The translations under genes and the position numbers were made by a program. From positions 1-39,994 of the forward strand of contig JADLBQ010000078.1 in NCBI GenBank assembly GCA_020847635.1: a stretch of 39,994 bases of DNA, in the 5' to 3' direction. Source of the DNA: Bacteroidia bacterium (GTDB lineage: Bacteria; Bacteroidota; Bacteroidia; AKYH767-A; OLB10). The notes beneath the pieces were generated by a model that made no database searches, was not told where the DNA came from, and worked only from the letters and a program-made list of their open reading frames with translations. Positions 32,527 through 39,994 of the stretch are shown one piece after another; position 1 is the stretch's first letter, and every line of letters begins with the position of its first letter.

Positions 32527-35142
32527 TTATTTTGGTTTGCCAAATAAATCTTTGATTTTTTTCCCGGCTTCCTTTTTTACTTTTTCTTCAGCTTCTTTTT
32601 TTAGTCTTTCAGTTTCAGCTTTAATTTTTTCTTCAGCTTCTTTCTTTAATCGTTCGGCTTCCGCCTTCGCTTTATCCTCAAGGTCCTGTTTTTTATTTTC
32701 AAGTTCTTGCTGAACCTTTGATTTCAAGTTGCCGGCTGCTGAATCTATGGCATCTCTCATTCCTGTTTGAATCACCGGTTTGGTTACGGTACCGCCAATA
32801 TTGACATTAACATTAACAACATCACCCATACTAAGATTTGCACCGGTTGAGTTTGCTTTTGAAATCAGTGAATTAATAACTCCGGTGGCAGCTGAGGGCA
32901 GTGTCTTTGTTGGAATCTGTAACCCCCAGGTATAATCAATAGTCTGGTCAATACCACTGCTTCCTTCAATTTTCACTTTTATTCCTGCTATGGATTGCTC
33001 ATAGGGTTGAATATACACTCTCCCCTCAATAATTTTAAAAGACAGATTTGCATCACTTAATGAAGCTTTTTTGAACTGATCGAGTTTAAGTGCATCAGCA
33101 ACCTTTACCATAGGTTCGAAATTGGCAATGGTTGCTCTATGTGTCTGAAGACGGCCTCCTCCGCTTAAGGAAGCATAGTCAGGCTCTAGATGTTCATTCA
33201 GATTTCCCTGTATTGAGAATTCTGCAGAATACCGGCCAGTCATTTTGCCTGCAATGGGTGCTAAAAATTTAACGGAATTAAAATGCTCAAATGTTTTTTG
33301 AATATCCATTTTCTGGATAGTCATGTCAAAATTTAAAGCCGGTTGCTTTACCTTTTTCCCGTTATATAACCCATTCATTGAAATGAGACCATCAAGCAGT
33401 CCGAAGGTAATATTGTTCAGACCGGCAGTCTTCTCCCTTACGGCAACATTACCTTTAAAGCCGGTTAATACAAGATTATCATAAAGGACTCTGTCTGCAT
33501 TAAAATTTAATGTAAAATCAATATTTGAAGGGATCTCAGGAGCGGATGGAACTGTTGATGGTATTCCGGGACTTGCTGATGCAGGGGCTTCACTCATAAA
33601 TGGACGTAAATCAACTTGAGCAGCAATCACTGTAAAACTTCCTCTGAGCAGATCATCTCTGAAAAAATAGCTGGCCAGGTTGTCAATTGTTCCATTTGCC
33701 TTCAGGTCGGTACCTGCAGTTTTCATCTCAAGGTTAGAAAGTGTAATATTTCTGGGGTTAAAAGAAAGCCGGCAGTCAGGTACCTCAACTGCATCGTGCA
33801 TTAAGGAATTTTTAAAACGAAAACCGGTTAATGAAATAGTCCCGCTAGAATTTACATTTTCATAGCTCTTTTGTTCAATCGCACTCATACTTCCAGATGC
33901 TGTAAAATCAGAACTCAAGAGTCCTGACAGCTCGGTTCCTTTTTCGAGCGGAATAATTTTAAATAGAGAACTAAAATCAATTTTACCTTTCAACCTGGCA
34001 TTAAACCGGGCATCACTTACCGGTGTTCGAAGAGTAAGTGCAGCTTCAACAGGGCTAGTACCAATTTCTGCCTGCAGTTTGCGAAGATTAATTTCAGTCT
34101 GATCGGGAATACCTGAGGGATTGATGACATTGAGGTCAATCGTTACATTTTTAACCGTTTCAGGGAGAGAGGGATAGTGAAACATTCCATTATTGACAGT
34201 GAGATCAACTCCAAATCCAGGAACAGAATTATCGCTGTATATGCCTTTTACAAATCCTGTTAGGGCTAAGGTTCCGGAAGATTTCATGTCCTTAAAATCA
34301 GCGGAATACATTCCTGGAATCAGCGAAATAAAATTTGCAAATTCATTTTTTCTCGCTTCAAACTTTAGATCCATTGTAATCGCTTCATCCGGCATGGATA
34401 ACCAACCATCAGCTCCGAATACAAGCTCATTTAGTTTAAGCTCATTTTGTTTGAATGTAAAGCGCATATTCTTGATATCCATATCCATATCAGCTTTTAT
34501 TTCAGTGTTGATAACCGAAAAATATTTAATACCTTCATACCATAAGCTGGAAACAGCTTTTGTGTTAGTGGATAATGTAAAGAAGTCTGCTGTAAAATCA
34601 CCTGTACCTTTATGATTCAGCTGGTCAAGTATCATTTTGAATGCCAGAGAACGGTCATCGTAGCTGAGCCAGCAATCCGTAATTTCATATTCATTCAGCT
34701 TCATTTTGAAAGATGCAGGTTCAGCATCTGCAACAGTTGTGTCTTCTTTTACAATCATGTAATTGGCATGACCGTTTTCAAGAATAATAATGTTGATCAG
34801 CGGTTTGCTGACAGAAACCGAATTAATGGTAATCTGAGAACCAGAAATAACCGTCCAGAGGTTGATGTTAACTGTAAGTTCTTGCACATCTGCCAGTGTA
34901 TCTTTTTCAAATTCATCTTTACCGGTTACCGTCAGATCATTTATTGTAAGAGATAATGAGGGGAAATTTTTTATCAGGCTCAGATTTACAGAACTGAAAT
35001 CGACTGTTGCTTCCAGGTTTTTATTAATCTCACTTTTGAGCATTGCAGTTATTTTTCCTTTAAACAGGATAGGAATAAGTAAAACTGCAAGGATCAGAAG
35101 TCCGAACAAAATAAAAAAGATGATAAGAATTTTCTTTTTCAT
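32527..35142 (-). CDS. AsmA-family envelope protein with charged C-terminal coil
   Basis: An 871-residue protein anchored by a signal-like segment (residues 5-26, ILIIFFILFGLLILAVLLIP). The AsmA N-terminal pattern follows (INKNLEATVDFSSVNLSLIKNFPSLSL..., VSVSKPLINIIILENGHANY), then a long beta-rich groove domain. The AsmA_2/DUF3971-like C-terminal part contains RYSAEFSIQGNLNEHLEPDY and the IEGRVYIQPYEQSIAGIKV block. AsmA-like proteins are held to be periplasmic bridges for lipid transport to the outer membrane. The last 80 residues are a highly charged helix with two near-copies of KAExERLKKEAEEK, unusual for the family core. Same strand as mfd, 144 nt upstream of its start. Confidence 0.88.
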   Translation of the reverse strand: MKKKILIIFFILFGLLILAVLLIPILFKGKITAMLKSEINKNLEATVDFSSVNLSLIKNFPSLSLTINDLTVTGKDEFEKDTLADVQELTVNINLWTVISGSQITINSVSVSKPLINIIILENGHANYMIVKEDTTVADAEPASFKMKLNEYEITDCWLSYDDRSLAFKMILDQLNHKGTGDFTADFFTLSTNTKAVSSLWYEGIKYFSVINTEIKADMDMDIKNMRFTFKQNELKLNELVFGADGWLSMPDEAITMDLKFEARKNEFANFISLIPGMYSADFKDMKSSGTLALTGFVKGIYSDNSVPGFGVDLTVNNGMFHYPSLPETVKNVTIDLNVINPSGIPDQTEINLRKLQAEIGTSPVEAALTLRTPVSDARFNARLKGKIDFSSLFKIIPLEKGTELSGLLSSDFTASGSMSAIEQKSYENVNSSGTISLTGFRFKNSLMHDAVEVPDCRLSFNPRNITLSNLEMKTAGTDLKANGTIDNLASYFFRDDLLRGSFTVIAAQVDLRPFMSEAPASASPGIPSTVPSAPEIPSNIDFTLNFNADRVLYDNLVLTGFKGNVAVREKTAGLNNITFGLLDGLISMNGLYNGKKVKQPALNFDMTIQKMDIQKTFEHFNSVKFLAPIAGKMTGRYSAEFSIQGNLNEHLEPDYASLSGGGRLQTHRATIANFEPMVKVADALKLDQFKKASLSDANLSFKIIEGRVYIQPYEQSIAGIKVKIEGSSGIDQTIDYTWGLQIPTKTLPSAATGVINSLISKANSTGANLSMGDVVNVNVNIGGTVTKPVIQTGMRDAIDSAAGNLKSKVQQELENKKQDLEDKAKAEAERLKKEAEEKIKAETERLKKEAEEKVKKEAGKKIKDLFGKPK

Positions 35143-35164
35143 AGATGAGTTTCTAATAAACGTT

Positions 35165-35172
35165 CAAAAGTA
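35165..35172 (-). promoter_or_regulatory. Candidate -7 promoter element for the AsmA-like gene
   Basis: The minus strand reads TACTTTTG, 22 nt before the ATG at 35142. No clear -33 partner. Confidence 0.5.
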
Positions 35173-35291
35173 AATCTGATTGTAATAAGATCCGTGATTG
35201 GACTGAATAAAGAATAAAAGAGTTTTGAACGCAGCGGGGCAGACCGACACTTAAGGTGTAATTATTCATTCAGTCTTATTTTTATGGCCTG

Positions 35292-37256
35292 ATGCAGATT
35301 CTCTTTGACATCACCATTGTTCTGGCAATTTCTGCTGGTGTTCTTTATTTCTGTTTAAAGTTGAATATTCCAACGATTGTTGCTTTTCTGATAGCCGGTA
35401 TGCTGGTAGGGCCTCATGGTTTTGGATTGGTTTCGGATGTCGAAAACGTAGAAAGCCTGGCTGAAGTAGGGGTGTTATTATTGCTTTTTACAATTGGAAT
35501 GGAATTTTCAATTGATAAACTGATTCGTTCCAAGCGATACATTTTTATAGGTGGAACCCTCCAGCTTATTTTAACTATTGGCGCATTTACATGCTTATCT
35601 GTTTGGTTAGCAGGAATGGAATGGAATCGCGCCATATTTGCAGGTGCGTTATTCAGTCTCAGCAGTACGGCTATCGTGCTTCAGTTGTTTCAGGAGTCTA
35701 ATCAGATTGAATCATTGCATGGCAGGGTTAGTCTCTCAATTCTGATTTTTCAGGATATTGCCATTGTCCCGTTAATTTTGATACTGCCCTGGCTGGCGGC
35801 TGAAGAATTTAAAACCGGAGATTTGGTTAAACTCGGATCAGGAATTGTACTGGTTGCAATCATTTTATACACTTCCAGAAAATTCATGCCCCGATTAATT
35901 GAACAGATTGTTCGAACTCGTAACCGCGAACTGTTTCTACTGTTTATCATTACTATTTGCTTTCTCACAGCAATGCTGACCCGTCAGGTTGGATTGTCAT
36001 TGGCCTTAGGCGCATTTCTTGCCGGGCTGATGATTTCCGAATCTGAATTCAGCCTGGAGGCAATGAGTAGTATTTTACCATTTAAAAAGGTCTTTACCAG
36101 TATATTTTTTATCTCAATCGGGATGTTGCTCAACTTAAGATATGTATTTCACCAGCTTTTGGAAGCCGTTGGGCTTGTTTTGCTTGTCTTGATAGTGAAG
36201 ATTCTGATCATACTGCTTGTTGGCTGGTTGATGAGAATGCCCAAACGATCCATAATTATTACTGCGCTGGCTCTCTGCCAGGTTGGTGAATTTGCTTTTG
36301 TATTATCACAGCAAGGAGCTGAACATAACCTGTTAGATGAACATATTTCTCAAATGTTTTTAGCCGTTTCAGTTATTACAATGGGAGTTTCGCCTTTTAT
36401 TATTCAGGTTGCTCCCTGCCTGGCCGAAAGATTTACCGGAATGTCGCGACACAGTGAGACCAAGGCTAACTATTCAGAAGCCGAAAAAGGTTTTCAGGTT
36501 AATCTGACAGACCACCTTATTATTATCGGGTTTGGAACGAATGGTAGAAATCTTTCACGGGCAGCCCGAGAAGCAGGAATCCCTTATGTTGTAATTGATT
36601 ACAATCCGGATACTTACAGAAAAGAAATCAAACAACATGAGTATTTTATTTTTGGAGATGCAGCAAATACCCAAACCCTGGAACGGGCAGCAATTCAGCA
36701 GGCAAGAATTGCTGTAGTTGCTACCCATGATCCCGTTTCAACAGAAATGATTGTTTCGGCTATCAAAAAACACTATCCTAAGATAATCGTGATTGCCAGA
36801 ACTCGTTTCCTTGAGGATATGGACAGAGTCAGAAAGCTTGGTGCAGATGAGGTAATTCCTGAGGAATTTGAAACATCAATTGAAATATTTACTAGGGTGA
36901 TGAAACAGTATCTTGTACCGGATGAAGAGATTGCCCGGTTCAGTGATGAAATCAGGAGTGAGAATTATAAAATGTTACGAAACAGGAAGATAAAAAATGA
37001 CAATGCCCTTTCTTTAATATCACAGCTTGGAGTTACTAAGCTCAAAGTATTTCCAAATTCCGTATGGATCAACAAGAGCCTGAAGGAGATTCATCTCAGA
37101 AGGGATTTCGGAATTAATGTTATTGCCGTTCAAAGAGGAGGGCAGGTAATTCAGAACCCGGCTGCTGATTTTATTGTAAATGAATCCGATATTCTGATTG
37201 CATTGGGATTCCCTACAGATTTTGAGAAAGCTGCTGGATTTGCAGTATTTACCTGA
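35292..37256 (+). CDS. Kef-type CPA2 monovalent cation/proton antiporter with RCK domains
   Basis: A 654-residue inner membrane protein. Residues 1 to about 380 form the CPA2 exchanger of about 12-13 segments (IPTIVAFLIAGMLVGPHGFG; LSLALGAFLAGLMISESEF; CQVGEFAFVLSQQG). A cytoplasmic RCK_N/TrkA-N domain follows (about 410-525) with the nucleotide motif GFGTNGRNLSRAAREAG and GDAANTQTLERA. An RCK_C/TrkA-C domain (about 570-654) ends the protein; E. coli KefC lacks it, YbaL-type members have a similar one. Kef relatives exchange K+ for H+ and are ligand gated. It lies 58 nt upstream of bshA on the same strand. No KefF/KefG-type ancillary gene is adjacent. Confidence 0.92.
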   Translation: MQILFDITIVLAISAGVLYFCLKLNIPTIVAFLIAGMLVGPHGFGLVSDVENVESLAEVGVLLLLFTIGMEFSIDKLIRSKRYIFIGGTLQLILTIGAFTCLSVWLAGMEWNRAIFAGALFSLSSTAIVLQLFQESNQIESLHGRVSLSILIFQDIAIVPLILILPWLAAEEFKTGDLVKLGSGIVLVAIILYTSRKFMPRLIEQIVRTRNRELFLLFIITICFLTAMLTRQVGLSLALGAFLAGLMISESEFSLEAMSSILPFKKVFTSIFFISIGMLLNLRYVFHQLLEAVGLVLLVLIVKILIILLVGWLMRMPKRSIIITALALCQVGEFAFVLSQQGAEHNLLDEHISQMFLAVSVITMGVSPFIIQVAPCLAERFTGMSRHSETKANYSEAEKGFQVNLTDHLIIIGFGTNGRNLSRAAREAGIPYVVIDYNPDTYRKEIKQHEYFIFGDAANTQTLERAAIQQARIAVVATHDPVSTEMIVSAIKKHYPKIIVIARTRFLEDMDRVRKLGADEVIPEEFETSIEIFTRVMKQYLVPDEEIARFSDEIRSENYKMLRNRKIKNDNALSLISQLGVTKLKVFPNSVWINKSLKEIHLRRDFGINVIAVQRGGQVIQNPAADFIVNESDILIALGFPTDFEKAAGFAVFT

Positions 37257-37292
37257 GTTACTATCTGTGAATATTCTGCAGATTTTATTATT

Positions 37293-37300
37293 TAGCTTTG
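37293..37300 (+). promoter_or_regulatory. Candidate -7 promoter element for bshA
   Basis: TAGCTTTG matches TAnnTTTG, 14 nt before the ATG at 37315 and inside the frame extension that opens at 37198. bshA may thus be expressed from its own promoter as well as from the antiporter's transcript. Confidence 0.45.
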
Positions 37301-37314
37301 TAAAAAAAGAAATA

Positions 37315-38451
37315 ATGAAGATTGGAATTGTTTGTTATCCGACTTTTGGAGGTAGCGGTGTTGTAGCAACTGAGCTTGGTAAAGCACTTGCAGGCAAAGG
37401 GCATCACATTCATTTTATTACATATAGTCAACCTGTAAGACTTGATTTTTTCTCAGCTAATATTTCATATCATGAAGTTGAAGTGGTGAATTATCCGTTA
37501 TTTGACTATGTCCCATACGAATCAGCATTAACCAGTAAGCTGGTTCATGTTGCAAAATATGAAGAGCTTGATTTGTTGCATGTACACTATGCAATCCCAC
37601 ATGCATCTGCTGCTTATCTGGCCAAAATGATTTTAGCAGAACAGGGAATCCATATTCCGGTAGTTACTACACTGCATGGAACTGATATTACATTGGTAGG
37701 TCGTGATTCAAGTTTTGAGCCGGTTGTCACTTTTGCGATAAATCATTCGGATGGAATTACGGCAGTCTCCGATTCGTTGCGGAAGGATACCTTTAGTAAT
37801 TTTAAAATTACCAGGCCGATTGAAGTCATTCCGAATTTTATTGATCTCAACCGGTTTTCAAAAAAGCCTAAAGATCATTTTAAAAAGGCTATTGCTCCAT
37901 TGGGAGAAAGGCTATTGGTTCACACTTCAAATTTCAGAAAAGTAAAACGGGTTCAGGATGTGATTGAAGTGTTTAAAAGGGTTAATCAGTTTATTCCATG
38001 CAAACTGTTATTATTGGGAGACGGACCGGAAAGAGCTACAATCGAAAAAATATGCCACGAAAATCAGCAGCATGAAGAAGTGAGGTTTCTTGGGAAACAG
38101 GATGCAATTGAAGAAATCCTGTCTGTATGCGACTTATTCATTATGCCTTCTGAGTCAGAAAGTTTTGGATTAGCAGCTCTTGAAGCAATGGCTTGCCAGG
38201 TTCCGGTTATTTCAACCAATACCGGTGGATTGCCGGAACTGAACATTCATGGTAAAACAGGTTTCATGAGTAATGTTGGGGATGTGGATAATATGGCTGC
38301 TAATGCACTAAAAATACTGAAGAACAATGAAGTGCTACAGGAATTTAAACGGAATGCATTGGCCAGGGCTAAAGAATTTGATTTACAGGTAATTCTTCCC
38401 AGGTATGAGAATTATTATAAGAAAATTCTGGAGGAACAGATGGTAAAATAA
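37315..38451 (+). CDS. bshA: N-acetyl-alpha-D-glucosaminyl L-malate synthase BshA
   Basis: A 378-residue GT4 glycosyltransferase that joins UDP-GlcNAc and L-malate, the first step of bacillithiol synthesis. Hallmarks: MKIGIVCYPTFGGSGVVATE at the N-terminus, HEVEVVNYPLFDYVPYESAL, LLHVHYAIPHASAAYLAK, TTLHGTDITLVG, and the C-terminal nucleotide-binding GDGPER and MPSESESFGLAALEAMACQ (E-x7-E). The frame is open from 37198, where it overlaps the antiporter gene; the ATG at 37315 matches the family N-terminus and is chosen. comEC follows after 6 nt. bshC lies about 9 kb away on the other strand. Confidence 0.95.
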   Translation: MKIGIVCYPTFGGSGVVATELGKALAGKGHHIHFITYSQPVRLDFFSANISYHEVEVVNYPLFDYVPYESALTSKLVHVAKYEELDLLHVHYAIPHASAAYLAKMILAEQGIHIPVVTTLHGTDITLVGRDSSFEPVVTFAINHSDGITAVSDSLRKDTFSNFKITRPIEVIPNFIDLNRFSKKPKDHFKKAIAPLGERLLVHTSNFRKVKRVQDVIEVFKRVNQFIPCKLLLLGDGPERATIEKICHENQQHEEVRFLGKQDAIEEILSVCDLFIMPSESESFGLAALEAMACQVPVISTNTGGLPELNIHGKTGFMSNVGDVDNMAANALKILKNNEVLQEFKRNALARAKEFDLQVILPRYENYYKKILEEQMVK

Positions 38452-38457
38452 CAGCCT

Positions 38458-39994
38458 ATGAACAGATTCGGCAACATCCCGTTTCTAAGGATTTTGATTC
38501 CTTTTGTTGCCGGCATCCTGACTGCAACCTTTTCTCAGGTCCCCGAATGGGTACCGGTCGTGTTATTTATCGGTGGTACGCTTAATGTTGGAATCAGAAT
38601 TCTGCTGAGTAAAGATTTTCCTCATAGCTTTGAATGGATTACCGGAGTTGGTATTTCACTCTTGTTTTTTTCAATCGGTATATTGCGTCTGTTCATTGCT
38701 GATGATGCACGGTTTAATCCTCATTATTCCAGGACGGAAGGAATTACTGCTGTGAGCGGAACCATTCTTGATGAACTCCATGAAAAAGTAACATCTTATA
38801 AGACCACTTTAAAAGTAGAAACAGTTCGTGACAGTAACGGAACCTGGAAACCGGCAACTGGACGTATGCTTTTTTATTTCAGGAAATCAGCATGGGCTGA
38901 TAGCCTGCAATATGGGGATAAAGTCATTATTTTGTCTTCCCCATTCAGAATTGAGGATCCCCAGAATCCTGAAGAATTTAACTATAGGCGTTACCTGTCC
39001 TTTCATAATATCTCATCCCAGGTTTATGCCGATGAAAAAAGAATATTAAAAACCGGAGCCGGTTTGGGTAATCCATTGATTGCTTTCTCTTTAAGACTCA
39101 GACAGCATTTTATCGGAATTTTTGATGATTACCTGACTGGTAAACAAGAAAAGGCAGTCGCTGCTGCTATTATCCTGGGATTCAGAGACAACCTGGATAT
39201 CGAGCAGATCAATGCATTTGCCAGTGCCGGTGCATTGCATGTGCTGGCTGTTTCAGGAATGCATGTCGGAATCATTTTTCTGATTCTCGAATTACTTTTC
39301 AGATGGATTGATAAATTCAAAAAAATTAAATCGATCAAGCAATTCTTGTTGCTCCTTTTTATCTGGTTTTATGCAATGCTGACAGGTTTTTCACCTTCTG
39401 TTCTGAGAGCTTCGGTCATGATTTCAGTTGTGTTGTTTGGCCAGTTGATTTACAGAAAGGGAAATGTTTATAACAGTATGTTTATTGCCGCCTTTTTATT
39501 GCTCATTTACAATCCCTATCTGATTACTGAGGTAGGCTTTCAGTTAAGTTTTCTGGCAGTTTTTGGAATTATTGCTGTACATCCGGTAATCTTCAGATGG
39601 TGGGAACCGGAGGGATGGCTTTTGCATAAAACATGGGAAATTACATCTGTTTCCATTGCAGCACAATTAGTGACTTTTCCTCTCGGATTACTTTATTTCC
39701 ACCAATTTCCATTATTGTTCTTTCTCTCGAATCTGGTCGTTATCCCCCTGGCGTTTATCATTATGTGTGCCGGACTATTTCTGTTTTTTCTTAGTAGTAT
39801 TCCCGGAAGCAGTATGCTCACACTTTGGTTTGGAAAAGTTTTAAATGGTATGATCTGGTTGTTGAACCAATCGGTTTTTCTGGTTGACCGACAGGCAACC
39901 TCAGTTATTCGTGAAGTTACAATTTCAATAAGTGAAACCTGGATGATTTATCTGATTATACTTTTTATTTTTCTGTTTATAACCACCCGTATCC
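38458..39994 (+). CDS. comEC: ComEC/Rec2-family competence protein (5' part, runs off right edge)
   Basis: The first 512 codons of a polytopic membrane protein, cut by the window edge. Two membrane segments at the start are followed by a soluble DUF4131/OB-like domain (about 90-200), then the Competence domain with ALHVLAVSGMHVG (about 259-271), FYAMLTGFSPSVLRASVM and multiple membrane segments (VGFQLSFLAVFGIIAVHP). ComEC forms the channel for single-stranded DNA entry in transformation. The C-terminal metallo-beta-lactamase-like domain present in many members would lie beyond the edge, if there is one. It starts 6 nt after bshA, so it is probably co-transcribed. Confidence 0.9.
   Translation, partial: MNRFGNIPFLRILIPFVAGILTATFSQVPEWVPVVLFIGGTLNVGIRILLSKDFPHSFEWITGVGISLLFFSIGILRLFIADDARFNPHYSRTEGITAVSGTILDELHEKVTSYKTTLKVETVRDSNGTWKPATGRMLFYFRKSAWADSLQYGDKVIILSSPFRIEDPQNPEEFNYRRYLSFHNISSQVYADEKRILKTGAGLGNPLIAFSLRLRQHFIGIFDDYLTGKQEKAVAAAIILGFRDNLDIEQINAFASAGALHVLAVSGMHVGIIFLILELLFRWIDKFKKIKSIKQFLLLLFIWFYAMLTGFSPSVLRASVMISVVLFGQLIYRKGNVYNSMFIAAFLLLIYNPYLITEVGFQLSFLAVFGIIAVHPVIFRWWEPEGWLLHKTWEITSVSIAAQLVTFPLGLLYFHQFPLLFFLSNLVVIPLAFIIMCAGLFLFFLSSIPGSSMLTLWFGKVLNGMIWLLNQSVFLVDRQATSVIREVTISISETWMIYLIILFIFLFITTRI

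Noticed and set aside
34193-34956. Two overlapping plus-strand open frames (140 and 114 codons)
   Set aside because: Antisense to the AsmA-like gene, which is uninterrupted there; no promoter or family signal.
35201-35275. 8-bp inverted repeat GACTGAAT / ATTCAGTC before the antiporter gene
   Set aside because: Arms are short and 59 nt apart; expected by chance in AT-rich DNA of this length.

Overview
The window is AT-rich chromosomal DNA from a Bacteroidota bacterium that secretes proteins through the type IX secretion system (T9SS). The evidence is: secreted proteins ending in Bacteroidota-type C-terminal sorting domains, a PorE-like OmpA protein, a choice-of-anchor L protein with Ig-like repeats, DUF1573 proteins, bacillithiol genes (bshA, bshC), and repeated promoter boxes of the Bacteroidota form TAnnTTTG. 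Genus cannot be fixed from the sequence. About 24 protein genes fill the window densely on both strands. I see no rRNA, tRNA, insertion sequence, prophage, CRISPR array or clear pseudogene.

Layout. 1-2104 (-): 5' part of a large secreted choice-of-anchor L protein with tandem Ig-like repeats, cut by the left edge. 2235-5728 (-): operon of a TolC-type outer membrane factor, an HlyD/MacA-type adaptor and the tRNA-modification gene tsaB. 5870-9855: M43 metalloprotease (+), RluE-like pseudouridine synthase (-), PorE-like protein with TPR, propeller and OmpA domains (+). 9914-12415 (-): tandem universal stress protein, CDF metal transporter, DoxX protein. 12574-14862 (+): patatin fused to an outer membrane barrel. 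14879-15786 (-): two gap-free paralogous lipoproteins, divergent from an OmpH/Skp chaperone (+, 15906) across a perfect 14-bp inverted repeat. 16506-19136 (-): valS. 19457-20416 (+): two DUF1573 proteins behind three tandem promoters. 20477-21703 (+): PLP aminotransferase. 21700-23232 (-): HerA/DUF853 ATPase. 23363-26593 (+): 1076-residue T9SS cargo with a nested domain. 26600-28201 (-): bshC. 28517-29008 (+): small secreted TonB_C-like protein. 29029-32382 (-): mfd. 32527-35142 (-): AsmA-like protein. 35292-39994 (+): Kef-type antiporter, bshA, and comEC cut by the right edge.

How the genes fit together. Much of the window concerns the cell envelope: efflux, OmpH/Skp, AsmA, patatin barrel, PorE-like anchor and exported T9SS cargo. 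A second theme is thiol and ion homeostasis: two of the three bacillithiol genes are here, and bshA lies directly behind a Kef-type cation/proton antiporter with NAD-binding RCK domains. In Proteobacteria, Kef antiporters are gated by glutathione adducts, so a bacillithiol-responsive antiporter is the most interesting functional hypothesis here, but it is an inference from gene order. Promoter boxes TAnnTTTG can be read in front of most transcription units and support shorter starts for several genes; the -33 TTTG partner is often missing.
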